DNA of 64,000 nucleotides, from the NCBI GenBank assembly GCA_949292335.1, contig CASEYY010000041.1, forward strand, positions 40,955 through 104,954, read 5' to 3'. The notes under the pieces were generated by a model. The model worked only from the letters and a program-made list of their open reading frames with translations, was not told the DNA's origin and made no database searches. This DNA is from an uncultured Pseudomonadota bacterium. Lineage in GTDB: Bacteria; Pseudomonadota; Alphaproteobacteria; RF32; CAG-239. This document shows positions 34,802 to 44,645 of this stretch, piece after piece. How positions within the stretch are numbered: the stretch's first letter is position 1; each line of letters starts with the position of its first letter. The position numbers and the translations under genes were made by a program.

Positions 34802-36481
34802 ATGGCTGAAGATAAACAAGAAAATTATGTAGTTTTGGCTCGTAAATATCGCCCGCAGAATTTTAATGAACTGCTGGGGCAGGATGCATTGGTCAAAACC
34901 ATTACAAATGCCATAAAAAACAACCGTCTGCACCATGCCTATATCCTTACCGGAATAAGAGGTGTCGGTAAAACAACTACCGCCAGAATCATCGCCAAAG
35001 CTCTTAACTGTACCGGAAAAGACGCTTCTGCCGGTGCGACGATTAATCCTTGCGGAATTTGTGAAAACTGCCGTGCCATCGCCGAATCTCGCCATATTGA
35101 TGTATTGGAGCTTGATGCGGCCTCCAGAACCGGCGTCGATGATATCAGAGAAATTTTGGACGGGGTGAGATATAAACCCACCAATGCCCGTTATAAAGTA
35201 TATATCATCGACGAAATTCATATGCTGTCAAAACAAGCTTTTAACGCTCTGCTTAAAACTTTGGAAGAACCGCCTTCCCATGTTATCTTTATCTTTGCCA
35301 CTACCGAAATCAGAAAAGTTCCGGTTACAATTCTGTCACGTTGCCAAAGATTTGATTTGCAAAGACTTTCTATCGAGACTCTGGTTGCTCATTTTAAAAA
35401 TATTATCGAAAAAGAAAATCTTAAGGCCGAGGATGAGGCTCTGCATTTGATTGCCAAAGCTGCCGATGGTTCGTGCCGCGACGGTCTGTCAATGCTTGAT
35501 CAGGCTATCTCCTTGGGTGCCGGTGAAGTTAAGACCGATATCGTAAAAGACATGATTGGTTTGGCCGACAGAACTTTAACTTTCGAGCTGTTTGAAGCTT
35601 TGGTCGGCGGAAATATCGAAAAGGTTATGGAAAACCTTGCCAATCAACATCAAAACGGTGCTAATCCGCTGACTTTGTTACAGGATTTAATTAACTTGAC
35701 TCATATGCTGGCGAAGGTAAAAATCGTTCCCGAAGCACTTAAAAGCTCGGCTCTCTCGGAAAATGAGAAAGATTTTTGCAATCGCTTAGCCCCCAATATT
35801 CCTATTGCCGTTCTTTCTAAAATTTGGCAAATGCTAATCAAAGGTTTGAGCGAAATAAATATTGCTCCGCTGCAGGCCGATGCTCTGGAAATGATTTTAA
35901 TCAGAATTGCCTTTTCGGCAAATCTACCTACTCCGGCTGAGATTCTGGACGGCTTAAAAAAAAACTCTGACAGCCTGACCCCTGTCGCTTCGCTAAAAAC
36001 CGAGGATCTTTCTTTTGAAACAAAAAATTCCGAGGCTGTTGCAAAGATTGTTTTTTCCTCCCCAGAAGAAATGGTGGATTTTTTAATCGAAAACAAAAAA
36101 ATCATGATGGCTTACTCCATTAAAAATGATTTTTCTTTTAACCAATTTGCTAATGGTGAAATGTCGGTTAATACCAGCGAAAAGATAAATAATGATTTCT
36201 TGCTCAATCTGCAAAATACCTTGATTGAAGCTACCGGTATTAAGTGGAAAATAAATATTCAAAAAGGCCCCTTGGGTGAAACCATTGCCGATAAAGAGGC
36301 GGCCAAAGATTTAGAAAAGAAAAAAGATGTTATGGATTTACCTTTGGTTAAGGCTATAATGACCGAATTCAAAGGTGCTAAAATCGACACCATGACCAGA
36401 AAAATCATCAAACAAGATGATTCTGGTGAAGAACCTGCTTTCTTTGACGAAGAAACCACATATTTTGATGAGGATAGTTAG
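34802..36481 (+). CDS. dnaX: DNA polymerase III subunits gamma and tau
   Basis: This is the clamp-loader ATPase. The 559-residue protein has YVVLARKYRPQNFNELLGQ, Walker A GIRGVGKTTTAR, a four-Cys zinc module (CTGK…CGIC..C), Walker B IIDEIHMLS and the SRC motif (LSRCQRFDL). The start is ATG 34802 with ATAAGG at good spacing; a TTG at 34796 is in frame. No obvious frameshift signal for a separate gamma form was searched in depth. It leads dnaX–ybaB–recR. Confidence 0.95.
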   Translation: MAEDKQENYVVLARKYRPQNFNELLGQDALVKTITNAIKNNRLHHAYILTGIRGVGKTTTARIIAKALNCTGKDASAGATINPCGICENCRAIAESRHIDVLELDAASRTGVDDIREILDGVRYKPTNARYKVYIIDEIHMLSKQAFNALLKTLEEPPSHVIFIFATTEIRKVPVTILSRCQRFDLQRLSIETLVAHFKNIIEKENLKAEDEALHLIAKAADGSCRDGLSMLDQAISLGAGEVKTDIVKDMIGLADRTLTFELFEALVGGNIEKVMENLANQHQNGANPLTLLQDLINLTHMLAKVKIVPEALKSSALSENEKDFCNRLAPNIPIAVLSKIWQMLIKGLSEINIAPLQADALEMILIRIAFSANLPTPAEILDGLKKNSDSLTPVASLKTEDLSFETKNSEAVAKIVFSSPEEMVDFLIENKKIMMAYSIKNDFSFNQFANGEMSVNTSEKINNDFLLNLQNTLIEATGIKWKINIQKGPLGETIADKEAAKDLEKKKDVMDLPLVKAIMTEFKGAKIDTMTRKIIKQDDSGEEPAFFDEETTYFDEDS

Positions 36482-36483
36482 AC

Positions 36484-36804
36484 ATGATGAATATTCAGAA
36501 CTTGATGAAACAAGCCCAAATGATGCAGAAAAAAATGCAAGAAGAGCAAGCTAAATTGGCCGAGGAAGAAGTTGAAGGAATTTCCGGCGGCGGTTTGGTT
36601 AAAATAACTCTTAACGGGAAATTTGATATGACTAAGCTCAATATTGATAAATCTCTGCTAAACCCCGATGAAAATGATATTTTAGAAGATTTGATTTTGG
36701 CTGCTTATAACGATGCCAAAAATAAAGTTGACGCTAAAATGAGCGAGAGCGTATCTGCTCTGACCGGCGGACTAAACCTCGGTGGTATGAAATTACCCTT
36801 CTAA
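36484..36804 (+). CDS. YbaB/EbfC family nucleoid-associated protein
   Basis: This small (106-residue) dimeric DNA-binding protein starts MNIQNLMKQAQMMQKKMQ and has GGGLVKITLNGKFD, both family hallmarks. It lies between dnaX and recR with two- and nine-base gaps, the conserved order, and probably belongs to the same transcript. Confidence 0.94.
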   Translation: MMNIQNLMKQAQMMQKKMQEEQAKLAEEEVEGISGGGLVKITLNGKFDMTKLNIDKSLLNPDENDILEDLILAAYNDAKNKVDAKMSESVSALTGGLNLGGMKLPF

Positions 36805-36813
36805 GAGGTTGTA

Positions 36814-37407
36814 ATGGCAGGAAAAGATATTGAAGTATTGATAAAACAAATTGCAAAACTACCTTCTCTCGGCTCTCGTTCGGCCAGAAGGATTGTTTTG
36901 CACCTCTTGAATAAACGAGAGACCGCTTTTGAACCTTTGATTGCCGCATTAAACAATGTAGCTCAAAATATTAAAACCTGCGAAATCTGCGGAAATTTTG
37001 ATACCGTAAGTCCCTGCCCGATTTGTTCGTCATCCAACCGCGATAATTCGATTATTTGTGTGGTACGTGATGTTGCTGATTTGTGGGCAATGGAAAGGGT
37101 TTCCCTTTTTAAGGGAAAATATCATGTCTTGGGCGGCGTTTTATCGGCCATGGAAGGCATTGTTCCGGAAGACTTGAATATCGATAGCTTGGAAAAAAGA
37201 GTAGCCTCCGGAGAGGTGAAAGAGCTGCTCTTGGCATTACCTGCAACCATCGACGGACAAATTACTTCTCATTATCTGTTCTCTAAATTCAAAACTTATG
37301 ACCTTAAAATCACTACCTTGGCACAAGGTATTCCTATGGGAGCTGAGCTTGACTATATGGATGAGGGAACAATTCAGTTGGCTCTCAATTCCAGAAAAGT
37401 CTTATAA
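36814..37407 (+). CDS. recR: Recombination protein RecR
   Basis: RecR acts with RecF and RecO in gap repair. The 197-residue protein has a helix-hairpin-helix (IAKLPSLGSRSARRI), the zinc finger CEICGNFDTVSPCPIC and a Toprim domain (ICVVRDVADLWAMER, TIDGQITSHY). It is the last gene of dnaX–ybaB–recR. Confidence 0.96.
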   Translation: MAGKDIEVLIKQIAKLPSLGSRSARRIVLHLLNKRETAFEPLIAALNNVAQNIKTCEICGNFDTVSPCPICSSSNRDNSIICVVRDVADLWAMERVSLFKGKYHVLGGVLSAMEGIVPEDLNIDSLEKRVASGEVKELLLALPATIDGQITSHYLFSKFKTYDLKITTLAQGIPMGAELDYMDEGTIQLALNSRKVL

Positions 37408-37429
37408 AATACCTTTTTCAAACTAAAAG

Positions 37430-37529
37430 GAATCGACTTTTTTGGACTCCGCGAATCATAAAGATGAATCATAAATATTTTGTTAATATTTTTTTCCTAG
37501 AATCGACTCATAAGCGATTCGGAGGATTC
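37430..37529 (+). promoter_or_regulatory. Dense GANTC cluster upstream of autotransporter 2
   Basis: Eight GANTC sites occur in 100 bp, at 37430, 37445, 37453, 37466, 37500, 37505, 37516 and 37525; two are directly abutting (GAATCGACTC at 37500–37509). A TTGTTAA (37480–37486), 11 bp, TAGAATCGACT (37498–37508) core matches that of autotransporter 1. CGATTCG at 37515–37521 fits YGAKTCG. The GGAGG ribosome site lies inside the cluster. Confidence 0.65.
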
Positions 37530-37534
37530 TTGTT

Positions 37535-40042
37535 ATGATGTCTAAAAAAAGTTCGTTATTCCTTTTAACCACAACCTTTTTTAGCTTGTGTTCAACAAGT
37601 GTTTTGGCTGACAACTATACTTCGGGAACATATGATGATTATATCGTACATACCGGATATCCTCAACTTGGTATAGCTCAAGATGCAACTGCCGATGGTA
37701 CTATCGTTAATTCCGGCGGTAATTTTTCGGTTTTTGATAACGGTCATGTTACCAATACAACTGTCAATCAAGGCGGTAATTTCTATGTGGCTAATAATGG
37801 ATTTTCTGACGGAACAACCGTGAATGGCGGGGGATATGTCGAAGTGCAGGGTTCCGGAAATGCCAGTAATTTGACCGTGAGCGGGTCCGATATTACAAAT
37901 ACCGGACGAATTACCGTACAAGCCTTCGGAAATGTTGATAATGTAACTGTCAATGATAACGGTAATCTATATGTAAGCGGTGTCGCCACTGATGTAAACC
38001 AAAATGCCGGCTGGATTAATGTCCAGAACGGCGGCACAGTTAATAACCTTACTCTCAACAACGGCGAAACCTATTTGGAAACCGGCGGCATCATTAATAA
38101 TATGGTGATGTTCGACGGACAAGCCAGTGTTGCCAATAATTCTTCATTGTCGGGACTGACTATGACCGGCGGATCTATTACGTTGCATAATGCTTCAAAT
38201 TTGGAAAATGCTTCAATTTCTCAGGACGCCGTCGCGGATGTTTTCGGTAACGCAACTAATGTTACGGTAGATGACGGCGGTACATTAAATGGTAAGTTCG
38301 GCGCAACTATTGAAAACTTAAATGCCGGAAACGGTGCTCTTATTGATTTGGAAAACGGCGTTGTCTTACAAGGAAATAATGTTTTCTCAAATCAGGCACA
38401 GATGGGCGGGTCTTTTGACTATATTACTTTTGCTCAAAATATTACCGGAAATATCACTTTGGAGGGCGGAATAAATTCTGCTTTGGGTATTAGTTTCGGA
38501 ACTACTGCCGATGACACTTCCATTACCTTGAAAAATGGTGATTTTGACATTGGAACCGGAACCGTCGACATTATCGGTTTTGATAATATGTTTTTGTTGT
38601 CTGATAACCCTGAAACTTATCCGACAACGGTTTTGTTGTCGGGTGATTTGGACTTAAATACCGACAGTAATGTAACTATAGGATCCGGCGTAACCGTTGA
38701 AACCGCCAGTCAGAACCTATCTATGACCGGTAATCTGTTTAATAACGGGGTGCTTGATATTTCTTCCACATCTGCCGATAATGATTTTACTATTGAAGGA
38801 AATTATACTTCAAATAACGCTTTGTTGAAGCTAAATATTAATCCTGATGCAAGCTCCGCCGATGTCTTGACTATTGAAGGCGATGTACAAGGAACCACTA
38901 ATGTTCATTTGTTTGCAACTTCTAACAATATGAGTAAAGGTGAAATATTATTTGTTGACGCTCAAAATGATGATACTCACACCGCTTCTGATTTTAATAT
39001 TTGGCGTGTGGACGGAAGCTCATATGCTTGGGATACCATCAATCGCGGAAATAAATGGTATGCTTATTCGACTAATGTGATGAGCGAAGTTGCCGCTTAC
39101 GCCGGATTGTTAGAAAATGCTTTAATGCAAAATCATTCTTTGATTGCTGATTTGAGAAAAAATATTGCTCCAAATCATCTAAATGTCAGAACTTGTTTGC
39201 AAGAAACGCCTTTTTCAAAAGCTTTATATTGTAAGCCGGAAACCGCTCGCCTTTCTGCCTTTGTTTCTCCGGTATATTCAAAAGCAAATGTTGAATTCCC
39301 TTTGAGTTACGAAGCAGAAATCAGCGGTGTCGATGCCGGCTTAGACCTTGTATCTGACGGAACTCACAAAGTTGGTATTATGGCTTCGGTAAGAGATGGT
39401 TCGTACGAATTTAGCGGAAATTCCGATAAATATAACTTTAGCGGATCAGCAGAGACTTCTATCGACAGCTATTTGGCTGGAATATTCTACAGAATGGATA
39501 AAAATCATCTGTCTACAGTGGCTGCTATATACGGAGAAGTGCTTAAAGCCGATTTCTCTTCAAATGATGGTGTAACCGCCGATACCGACGGACACATTGT
39601 CGGTGCATCTCTTGATGTTTCGTATATTTTTAACGAAATTAAAGATATTTCAATCGAACCATCCTTGAGGATAACATACGAAATGCTTAATCTTGATGGC
39701 TTTACCGATAATGCCGGAAAATCCGTGGATTATGACAAGCTGCACTATGTGGAAGTTGAGTTCGGTACCAAATTTGCTAAAAACATGATGTTTGATAATG
39801 GTGCTTTGGCTCAAATCTATTTCAAACCTTCTCTTATCCAAACTTTTAACTCGGTCAAAGATATACAACTCAGCGATGGTTTAGTCCTTGACGGAACTCA
39901 AAACCGTACTTTAGGAAACTTAGAGATTGGTGCAAATTACCAGTTTAACACGGATTGGAGCTTTGGTGCTTTTGCTGATTATACCTTTGGTGACGAGTAT
40001 AGCGAGTGGTCTGCATCACTAAACTTATTGTATCATTTCTGA
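37535..40042 (+). CDS. AIDA-type repeat autotransporter adhesin (paralogue 2)
   Basis: This 835-residue protein is the shorter relative of the one at 11271. It has a signal peptide ending near SVLA, a passenger of repeats such as TTVNQGGNFYVANNG and VNVDDGGTLNG-like units to about residue 330, a non-repetitive beta-rich part, then WRVDGSSYAWD and NKWYAY, a Cys pair (RTC…LYC, 13 residues between), and a C-terminal barrel from about residue 570 ending in LLYHF. The barrels of the two proteins share many segments (for example APVYSSA versus SPVYSKA, DNAGKSVD in both). GGAGG precedes the ATG. It converges on cvpA with two bases between the stops. Confidence 0.9.
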   Translation: MMSKKSSLFLLTTTFFSLCSTSVLADNYTSGTYDDYIVHTGYPQLGIAQDATADGTIVNSGGNFSVFDNGHVTNTTVNQGGNFYVANNGFSDGTTVNGGGYVEVQGSGNASNLTVSGSDITNTGRITVQAFGNVDNVTVNDNGNLYVSGVATDVNQNAGWINVQNGGTVNNLTLNNGETYLETGGIINNMVMFDGQASVANNSSLSGLTMTGGSITLHNASNLENASISQDAVADVFGNATNVTVDDGGTLNGKFGATIENLNAGNGALIDLENGVVLQGNNVFSNQAQMGGSFDYITFAQNITGNITLEGGINSALGISFGTTADDTSITLKNGDFDIGTGTVDIIGFDNMFLLSDNPETYPTTVLLSGDLDLNTDSNVTIGSGVTVETASQNLSMTGNLFNNGVLDISSTSADNDFTIEGNYTSNNALLKLNINPDASSADVLTIEGDVQGTTNVHLFATSNNMSKGEILFVDAQNDDTHTASDFNIWRVDGSSYAWDTINRGNKWYAYSTNVMSEVAAYAGLLENALMQNHSLIADLRKNIAPNHLNVRTCLQETPFSKALYCKPETARLSAFVSPVYSKANVEFPLSYEAEISGVDAGLDLVSDGTHKVGIMASVRDGSYEFSGNSDKYNFSGSAETSIDSYLAGIFYRMDKNHLSTVAAIYGEVLKADFSSNDGVTADTDGHIVGASLDVSYIFNEIKDISIEPSLRITYEMLNLDGFTDNAGKSVDYDKLHYVEVEFGTKFAKNMMFDNGALAQIYFKPSLIQTFNSVKDIQLSDGLVLDGTQNRTLGNLEIGANYQFNTDWSFGAFADYTFGDEYSEWSASLNLLYHF

Positions 40043-40044
40043 GT

Positions 40045-40743
40045 TTAGTCAACACTGTCAATCAACCGCTCTAAGTCTTCGCGTTCGGACTGGTGGTAGC
40101 CTACCTCTTCGCTGATTTTTGATACTTGTTTCTTTACGCTCTTTTTGATTTGCGGGCGGGCTAGTTTTTCAAAGAGTTCTGACGAGCTGTCTTTTTCTTC
40201 ATCTTCTTTAGACGGCTCTTCGGCACTCAAAGCTTGAGTCTTCTCTTTTATCAAATCAAGAGTTTCTTGCGGTATCATCTCTTCTAATGGTTTGGCAAAT
40301 GAACCGGCCAACTGATAGTATTTTGACTCGGTTAAAACCTCGGATTGCTTGTCTTCGGGAATAATCCAACTTACCATTATATTAAATAATATAACCAGCA
40401 AAAAAGCTCGCATAATGCCGAAAAATAAACCCAAGAATCTATCTAGTCCATTGAGCTTGCTGGTGCGAATTTTACCAACAATACTACTGGTCGAATAAAT
40501 CCAAATGATGAAAAATACTATAAAGATGATTAATGTGGTCAGAATACCAGCTAAAAGCCCACTGGATACAAATTTTTGAGTTAGCGGCAGAAATACCGGC
40601 AACAGGTAAATTATTGATGCGGTGGCTAAAACCCAGCCTACTATCGATAAAACTTCTTTTATTAATCCCCTGTTTAATGCTATCAATGCGGATATAGCAA
40701 CAATTATCAGTATGATCACATCTAAATTATTCAGTTGGTACAT
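40045..40743 (-). CDS. cvpA: CvpA family membrane protein
   Basis: The 232-residue protein has four predicted membrane helices in the first 130 residues (starting LNNLDVIILIIVAISALIALNRGLIKE, with the CvpA-type GLIKEVLSI) and a charged cytoplasmic tail. E. coli CvpA is needed for colicin V production and bile resistance. It follows radA by nine bases; radA–cvpA is a conserved alphaproteobacterial pair. Confidence 0.88.
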   Translation of the reverse strand: MYQLNNLDVIILIIVAISALIALNRGLIKEVLSIVGWVLATASIIYLLPVFLPLTQKFVSSGLLAGILTTLIIFIVFFIIWIYSTSSIVGKIRTSKLNGLDRFLGLFFGIMRAFLLVILFNIMVSWIIPEDKQSEVLTESKYYQLAGSFAKPLEEMIPQETLDLIKEKTQALSAEEPSKEDEEKDSSSELFEKLARPQIKKSVKKQVSKISEEVGYHQSEREDLERLIDSVD

Positions 40744-40752
40744 CTCTAAGCC

Positions 40753-42126
40753 CTAATTAAGTAAATTTATTAATCTTTGAACATTTCCCATTTCGTGCAA
40801 ATCCATTTCAACCGAGTATTTTTTATCGGTTGAGCGGCCTTGCGGAATTATGGCACTGTGAAAACCGAGTTTTTTGGCCTCTTTTAGCCTTAGTGATGGT
40901 TGTGAGACCGCCCTAATCTCCCCTGACAAACCAATCTCGCCAAAAACAACCATATCGGCAGGTAAGGTCTTTTTGTTTAGTGATGATATTACAGCCAAAG
41001 CAACCGCCAAATCAGCTGCCGGTTCCGATATTCTTAAACCACCGGCAATATTTAGGTAAACATCTTGAGAGCTTAAATTCATTCCGCAACGAGCATCCAG
41101 AACAGCTAAAACCATGGCCAAGCGGTTGGAATCCCAGCCTACGACTGCTCTTTTGGGACTGGCATAACTGGTAGGGCTGACAAGTGCTTGTATTTCTACT
41201 AAAACCGGCCTTGACCCCTCTATACCGGCAAAAACGCAAGAACCATAAACATTGCCTTGCCTTTCGGCCAAAAACAATGCCGAAGGATTGGCAACCTCGA
41301 CCAAACCCTTATCTTGCATTTCGAAAACACCTATTTCATCGGTAGCACCATAACGATTTTTAACGGCACGCAAAATGCGGAAATGATGTCCCCTCTCGCC
41401 TTCAAAATATAATACCGTATCAACCATGTGTTCCAAAACTCTGGGACCGGCAATCTCCCCTTGTTTGGTTACATGGCCTACCAAGAACAGTGTAAACCCC
41501 TTGCGTTTGGCCAGTTTTATCAATTCGTAACTACAGGCTCTGACTTGAGTTACGCTGCCGGGGGTTGATTCAACTTCATCTAAGAACATGGTTTGGATGG
41601 AATCGATTATTACCACAGCAGCATTTGATTTTTCAAGCGTAGTTATAATATCCTTTATCTCAGTACTGGAAGCTAAATTTACCGGGGACTTTTCCAATCC
41701 CAGTCTTTTGGCTCTTAATCTGACCTGATCAACCGCCTCCTCTCCGGAGATATAATAAACTTCTGGCTGAGATGGTAAATCGGCAACTTTGGCACATACT
41801 TGCAAAAGCAGGGTGGACTTACCTATTCCGGGGTCGCCGCCGACTAGTATTACCGAGCCTGCTACCAAGCCGCCGCCGCAAACTCTGTCAAGCTCTTTAA
41901 TGCCGGTAGAAAGCCTGTCAAGCTGTTCTTGAGCCCCGCTTAAAGCAAAAAATTCTATCTCCCTGCCCTTGCTTTTGCGAGGGTTAAAATTGGAAAAACC
42001 GCCGCCGCCGATTATTTCTTCAACAATGGTATTCCATTCACCGCAAGTGTCACACTTTCCTTGCCATTTGGGATAAACGGCTCCGCAATTTTGACAAACA
42101 TATTGCCTAAGTTCTTTTTTTACCAA
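40753..42126 (-). CDS. radA: DNA repair protein RadA
   Basis: RadA promotes branch migration in recombination. The 457-residue protein has an N-terminal zinc finger (CQNCGAVYPKWQGKCDTCGEW), Walker A GGDPGIGKSTL, the KNRYG motif (AVKNRYGATDEIG) and a C-terminal Lon-like domain. It lies directly downstream of mlaF (two-base gap). Confidence 0.95.
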   Translation of the reverse strand: MVKKELRQYVCQNCGAVYPKWQGKCDTCGEWNTIVEEIIGGGGFSNFNPRKSKGREIEFFALSGAQEQLDRLSTGIKELDRVCGGGLVAGSVILVGGDPGIGKSTLLLQVCAKVADLPSQPEVYYISGEEAVDQVRLRAKRLGLEKSPVNLASSTEIKDIITTLEKSNAAVVIIDSIQTMFLDEVESTPGSVTQVRACSYELIKLAKRKGFTLFLVGHVTKQGEIAGPRVLEHMVDTVLYFEGERGHHFRILRAVKNRYGATDEIGVFEMQDKGLVEVANPSALFLAERQGNVYGSCVFAGIEGSRPVLVEIQALVSPTSYASPKRAVVGWDSNRLAMVLAVLDARCGMNLSSQDVYLNIAGGLRISEPAADLAVALAVISSLNKKTLPADMVVFGEIGLSGEIRAVSQPSLRLKEAKKLGFHSAIIPQGRSTDKKYSVEMDLHEMGNVQRLINLLN

Positions 42127-42128
42127 AG

Positions 42129-42893
42129 TTAAACTCCCGTTTTTATCGGTCCTTGCGAGCGACCGTTAATAAATTGAACAACATAGGGATTATCGGTTTT
42201 ATCCAAATCTTTCACCGTTCCTTGCCATATGATTTCACCCTTATATAGCATGGCGACGCGATCGGCGATTTTGCGAGCCGAGGCCATGTCGTGCGTGATG
42301 GTCAATGCCGTGGCTCCCAACCCTTTTACGGATTCAACTATCAAGTCATTAATTACATCGGCCATTATCGGGTCAAGACCGGTTGTCGGCTCGTCAAAAA
42401 AGATTATCTCCGGACGCGAAATTATGGCTCTGGCCAAGCCTACGCGTTTTTGCATACCGCCGGATAATTCTGCCGGTGATAAGTCGGCAACATCGGGGTC
42501 AAGACCAACCGAACGCAAAACTCTTATAGCTTCGTTACGAGCGTCTTTTTTGTTATACCCTTTGTTTTCTAACAAATCAAAAGCAACATTTTCCCAAACA
42601 CTCAAACTGTCAAATAAGGCTCCGCCCTGAAAGAGCATACCCATTTTGGAGTGCAAGGCTTCTTTGTCTTTTTCATCAATACCAACAACTTCTTGGTCAT
42701 CAACCAGTATGGAGCCGTCTTCAGGTGTTAAAAGACCTTGAATACACTTTATCAAAACCGATTTTCCGGTACCAGAACCTCCGATAACAACCAGAGATTC
42801 TCCTTTGCAAACATCAAGGTTGAGGTTGCGTAAAACAATCTTTTTACCAAATGATTTATTTACATTTCTTAATTTTATTTTTACTTCGGACAT
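42129..42893 (-). CDS. mlaF: MlaF-type ABC transporter ATPase
   Basis: This is the ATPase of a phospholipid-trafficking (Mla) ABC system. Motifs are Walker A GGSGTGKSVL, signature LSGGMQKRVGLARA and Walker B IIFFDEPTTGLDP. The start is at 42893, since AAAAGG is well spaced from this ATG but abuts the in-frame GTG at 42902. The permease mlaE is three bases upstream. MlaD (MCE) and MlaC partners are not next to it here. Confidence 0.9.
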   Translation of the reverse strand: MSEVKIKLRNVNKSFGKKIVLRNLNLDVCKGESLVVIGGSGTGKSVLIKCIQGLLTPEDGSILVDDQEVVGIDEKDKEALHSKMGMLFQGGALFDSLSVWENVAFDLLENKGYNKKDARNEAIRVLRSVGLDPDVADLSPAELSGGMQKRVGLARAIISRPEIIFFDEPTTGLDPIMADVINDLIVESVKGLGATALTITHDMASARKIADRVAMLYKGEIIWQGTVKDLDKTDNPYVVQFINGRSQGPIKTGV

Positions 42894-42905
42894 TTGGCTC
42901 ACCTT

Positions 42906-43700
42906 TTATCTGGAAAAAAATAGTTCGGTTACGATATAGTTGAATATCAAAATTAAAATGGAAGATGATACCACCGCATTGGTTGTGGCCTCACCAACTC
43001 CTTGAGCTCCACCCTTGGATTTATAGCCGTTATAACAACCCATCAATGAAATTATAAAGCCAAAAACCGCTGCTTTTACCACACCGGTAGTGATGTCCAG
43101 AGCTTGCAGTTCATCTAAAGTGGCGTTGATGTAGTTGGCTGGGTTGAAGCCTAACTTGTAGACCCCGACTACATAACCACCGAAAATTCCTATGACATCA
43201 CCAATTAATACCAAAATAGGCATTACAACCAAACCGGCCCAAATTCTCGGCGAAACCAAATATTTGAACGGGTTGGTCGAAAGAGTAGTTAGAGCATCTA
43301 TCTGCTCGGTAACACGCATGGTACCAATCTCTGCTGCCATGGCTGCACCGATACGACCGGCAACCATTAATGCCGATAAAACCGGAGCCAATTCCCTTGT
43401 TACGGATATTAATACAACACTGGCAACCATGCTTTCGGCTCCGACAGAGGCAAAACCTGAGTAACTTTGCAGGGCAATAACCATACCGGCAAAAATAGTG
43501 GTCAGCCCTACAACCGGCAAAGAATAAAAGCCCATATCTATAACTTGTCTGGTAAAGTTACGCCAATAAAACGGCGGGGTAAAACAGTTGTAAACCGTTT
43601 GGCTGATAAAGATAAAAAGCTCGCCGACCTTAAAGATAAAGTTTACCAACGGCTTGCCCTGGCGACGCAAAAATTTTTCGATTTTTATTAAGATAATCAT
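42906..43700 (-). CDS. mlaE: MlaE-type ABC transporter permease
   Basis: The 264-residue protein has about five membrane helices and the family signatures GMVIALQSY, LAPVLSALMVAGRIGAAMAAEIGTM and RVTEQIDAL. It forms the channel of the Mla phospholipid transporter, which keeps outer-membrane lipid asymmetry. It is followed by mlaF in one operon. Confidence 0.92.
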   Translation of the reverse strand: MIILIKIEKFLRRQGKPLVNFIFKVGELFIFISQTVYNCFTPPFYWRNFTRQVIDMGFYSLPVVGLTTIFAGMVIALQSYSGFASVGAESMVASVVLISVTRELAPVLSALMVAGRIGAAMAAEIGTMRVTEQIDALTTLSTNPFKYLVSPRIWAGLVVMPILVLIGDVIGIFGGYVVGVYKLGFNPANYINATLDELQALDITTGVVKAAVFGFIISLMGCYNGYKSKGGAQGVGEATTNAVVSSSILILIFNYIVTELFFSR

Positions 43701-43784
43701 GCTAATTTCCTGATATTGAAACTAAAAATTTGCATGTATATTAATACTCGGCTTCCAATTAATCAACCGAGATTTACCAAATCC

Positions 43785-44192
43785 TCACAGCAAACTTAAT
43801 CCGGCTAAAATTTTAGCCGGTGCGGAATGTTCTTGCGGGTTTATACTTATCTGCGGCATTTTTATACCGTCAAAATCGTAAAATTCTTTTTCCGGAAGAC
43901 GTTCAATTTTTTGATTGGTAAGTTTGACAACCATATCTACTTTGCTTTTGCGGCGGTATTTTAGCTTTATAATACCTATTCCTCTTACCTCAAGCAGACC
44001 GGCTAAAACTTGCGGCACGGATGCGTATACGCTTTGCTGTTTGATGGTTATATCAACGCGGTCATCGGCAACCAAAACCGCACCGTAATCATATATCAGC
44101 CTTAGGCACATTTCCGATTTGCCGAAACCGGAATCTCCCAGCAATAAAATTCCTTTTCCTTTGAAATTTACGCAAGAAGCATGAATGTTCAT
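43785..44192 (-). CDS. hprK: HPr kinase/phosphorylase (short alphaproteobacterial type)
   Basis: HprK phosphorylates HPr on serine. At 135 residues it lacks the N-terminal domain of Firmicute HprK, as is usual for alphaproteobacteria. It has Walker A GDSGFGKSE, the following VADDRVDI, and the HprK signature region EVRGIGIIKL. Its ATG overlaps the tsaE stop. Its targets, HPr and EIIA, are encoded 26 kb away at 16806–17481. Confidence 0.9.
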   Translation of the reverse strand: MNIHASCVNFKGKGILLLGDSGFGKSEMCLRLIYDYGAVLVADDRVDITIKQQSVYASVPQVLAGLLEVRGIGIIKLKYRRKSKVDMVVKLTNQKIERLPEKEFYDFDGIKMPQISINPQEHSAPAKILAGLSLL

Positions 44193-44641
44193 TTTATTTG
44201 TTCCAGACGGTTGTTTTTGCTTGTGGAATCGCTACTTATGCTAATTATTCGTTGGTCGCCGTCAGCGGAAAATTCAACCCGAAAAATATCTCGCGGTAAC
44301 CATGAACCGGCTTTTTCCGGCCACTCAATCAAGCATACCCCGCCATAAACCGCTTCTTCAAAACCAAGCTCAAAAACTTCATCAGGTGCTTTTAGGCGGT
44401 ATAAATCAAAATGGTATATTACAAAATCCGGAGCATCATATTCTTGGACTAATGTAAAAGTCGGGCTAGGCACCTCTTCGGCCTGACAAAGTGTTTGGAT
44501 AAACCCTCGGGCAAAAACACTTTTTCCCATGCCCAGCGTCCCGTACAAAGCAAAAACATCTCCTTTTTCGGCAACTTTTGCTATTTGAGCAGCAAGGGAT
44601 ATTGTTTCCGTTTCGGTTTTAGATATAAAGGTTTTCTTCAT
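44189..44641 (-). CDS. tsaE: tRNA threonylcarbamoyladenosine biosynthesis ATPase TsaE
   Basis: TsaE is the ATPase that drives the t6A complex with TsaB and TsaD. The 150-residue protein has Walker A GTLGMGKSVFARG, the PSPTFTLVQEY motif and IEWPEKAG. The start is at 44641 (MKKTF) just after the stop of the upstream nuclease-like gene. A TTG 12 bases further up is less likely. tsaE–hprK overlap is seen in several alphaproteobacteria. Confidence 0.92.
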   Translation of the reverse strand: MKKTFISKTETETISLAAQIAKVAEKGDVFALYGTLGMGKSVFARGFIQTLCQAEEVPSPTFTLVQEYDAPDFVIYHFDLYRLKAPDEVFELGFEEAVYGGVCLIEWPEKAGSWLPRDIFRVEFSADGDQRIISISSDSTSKNNRLEQIK

Positions 44642-44645
44642 TTCA

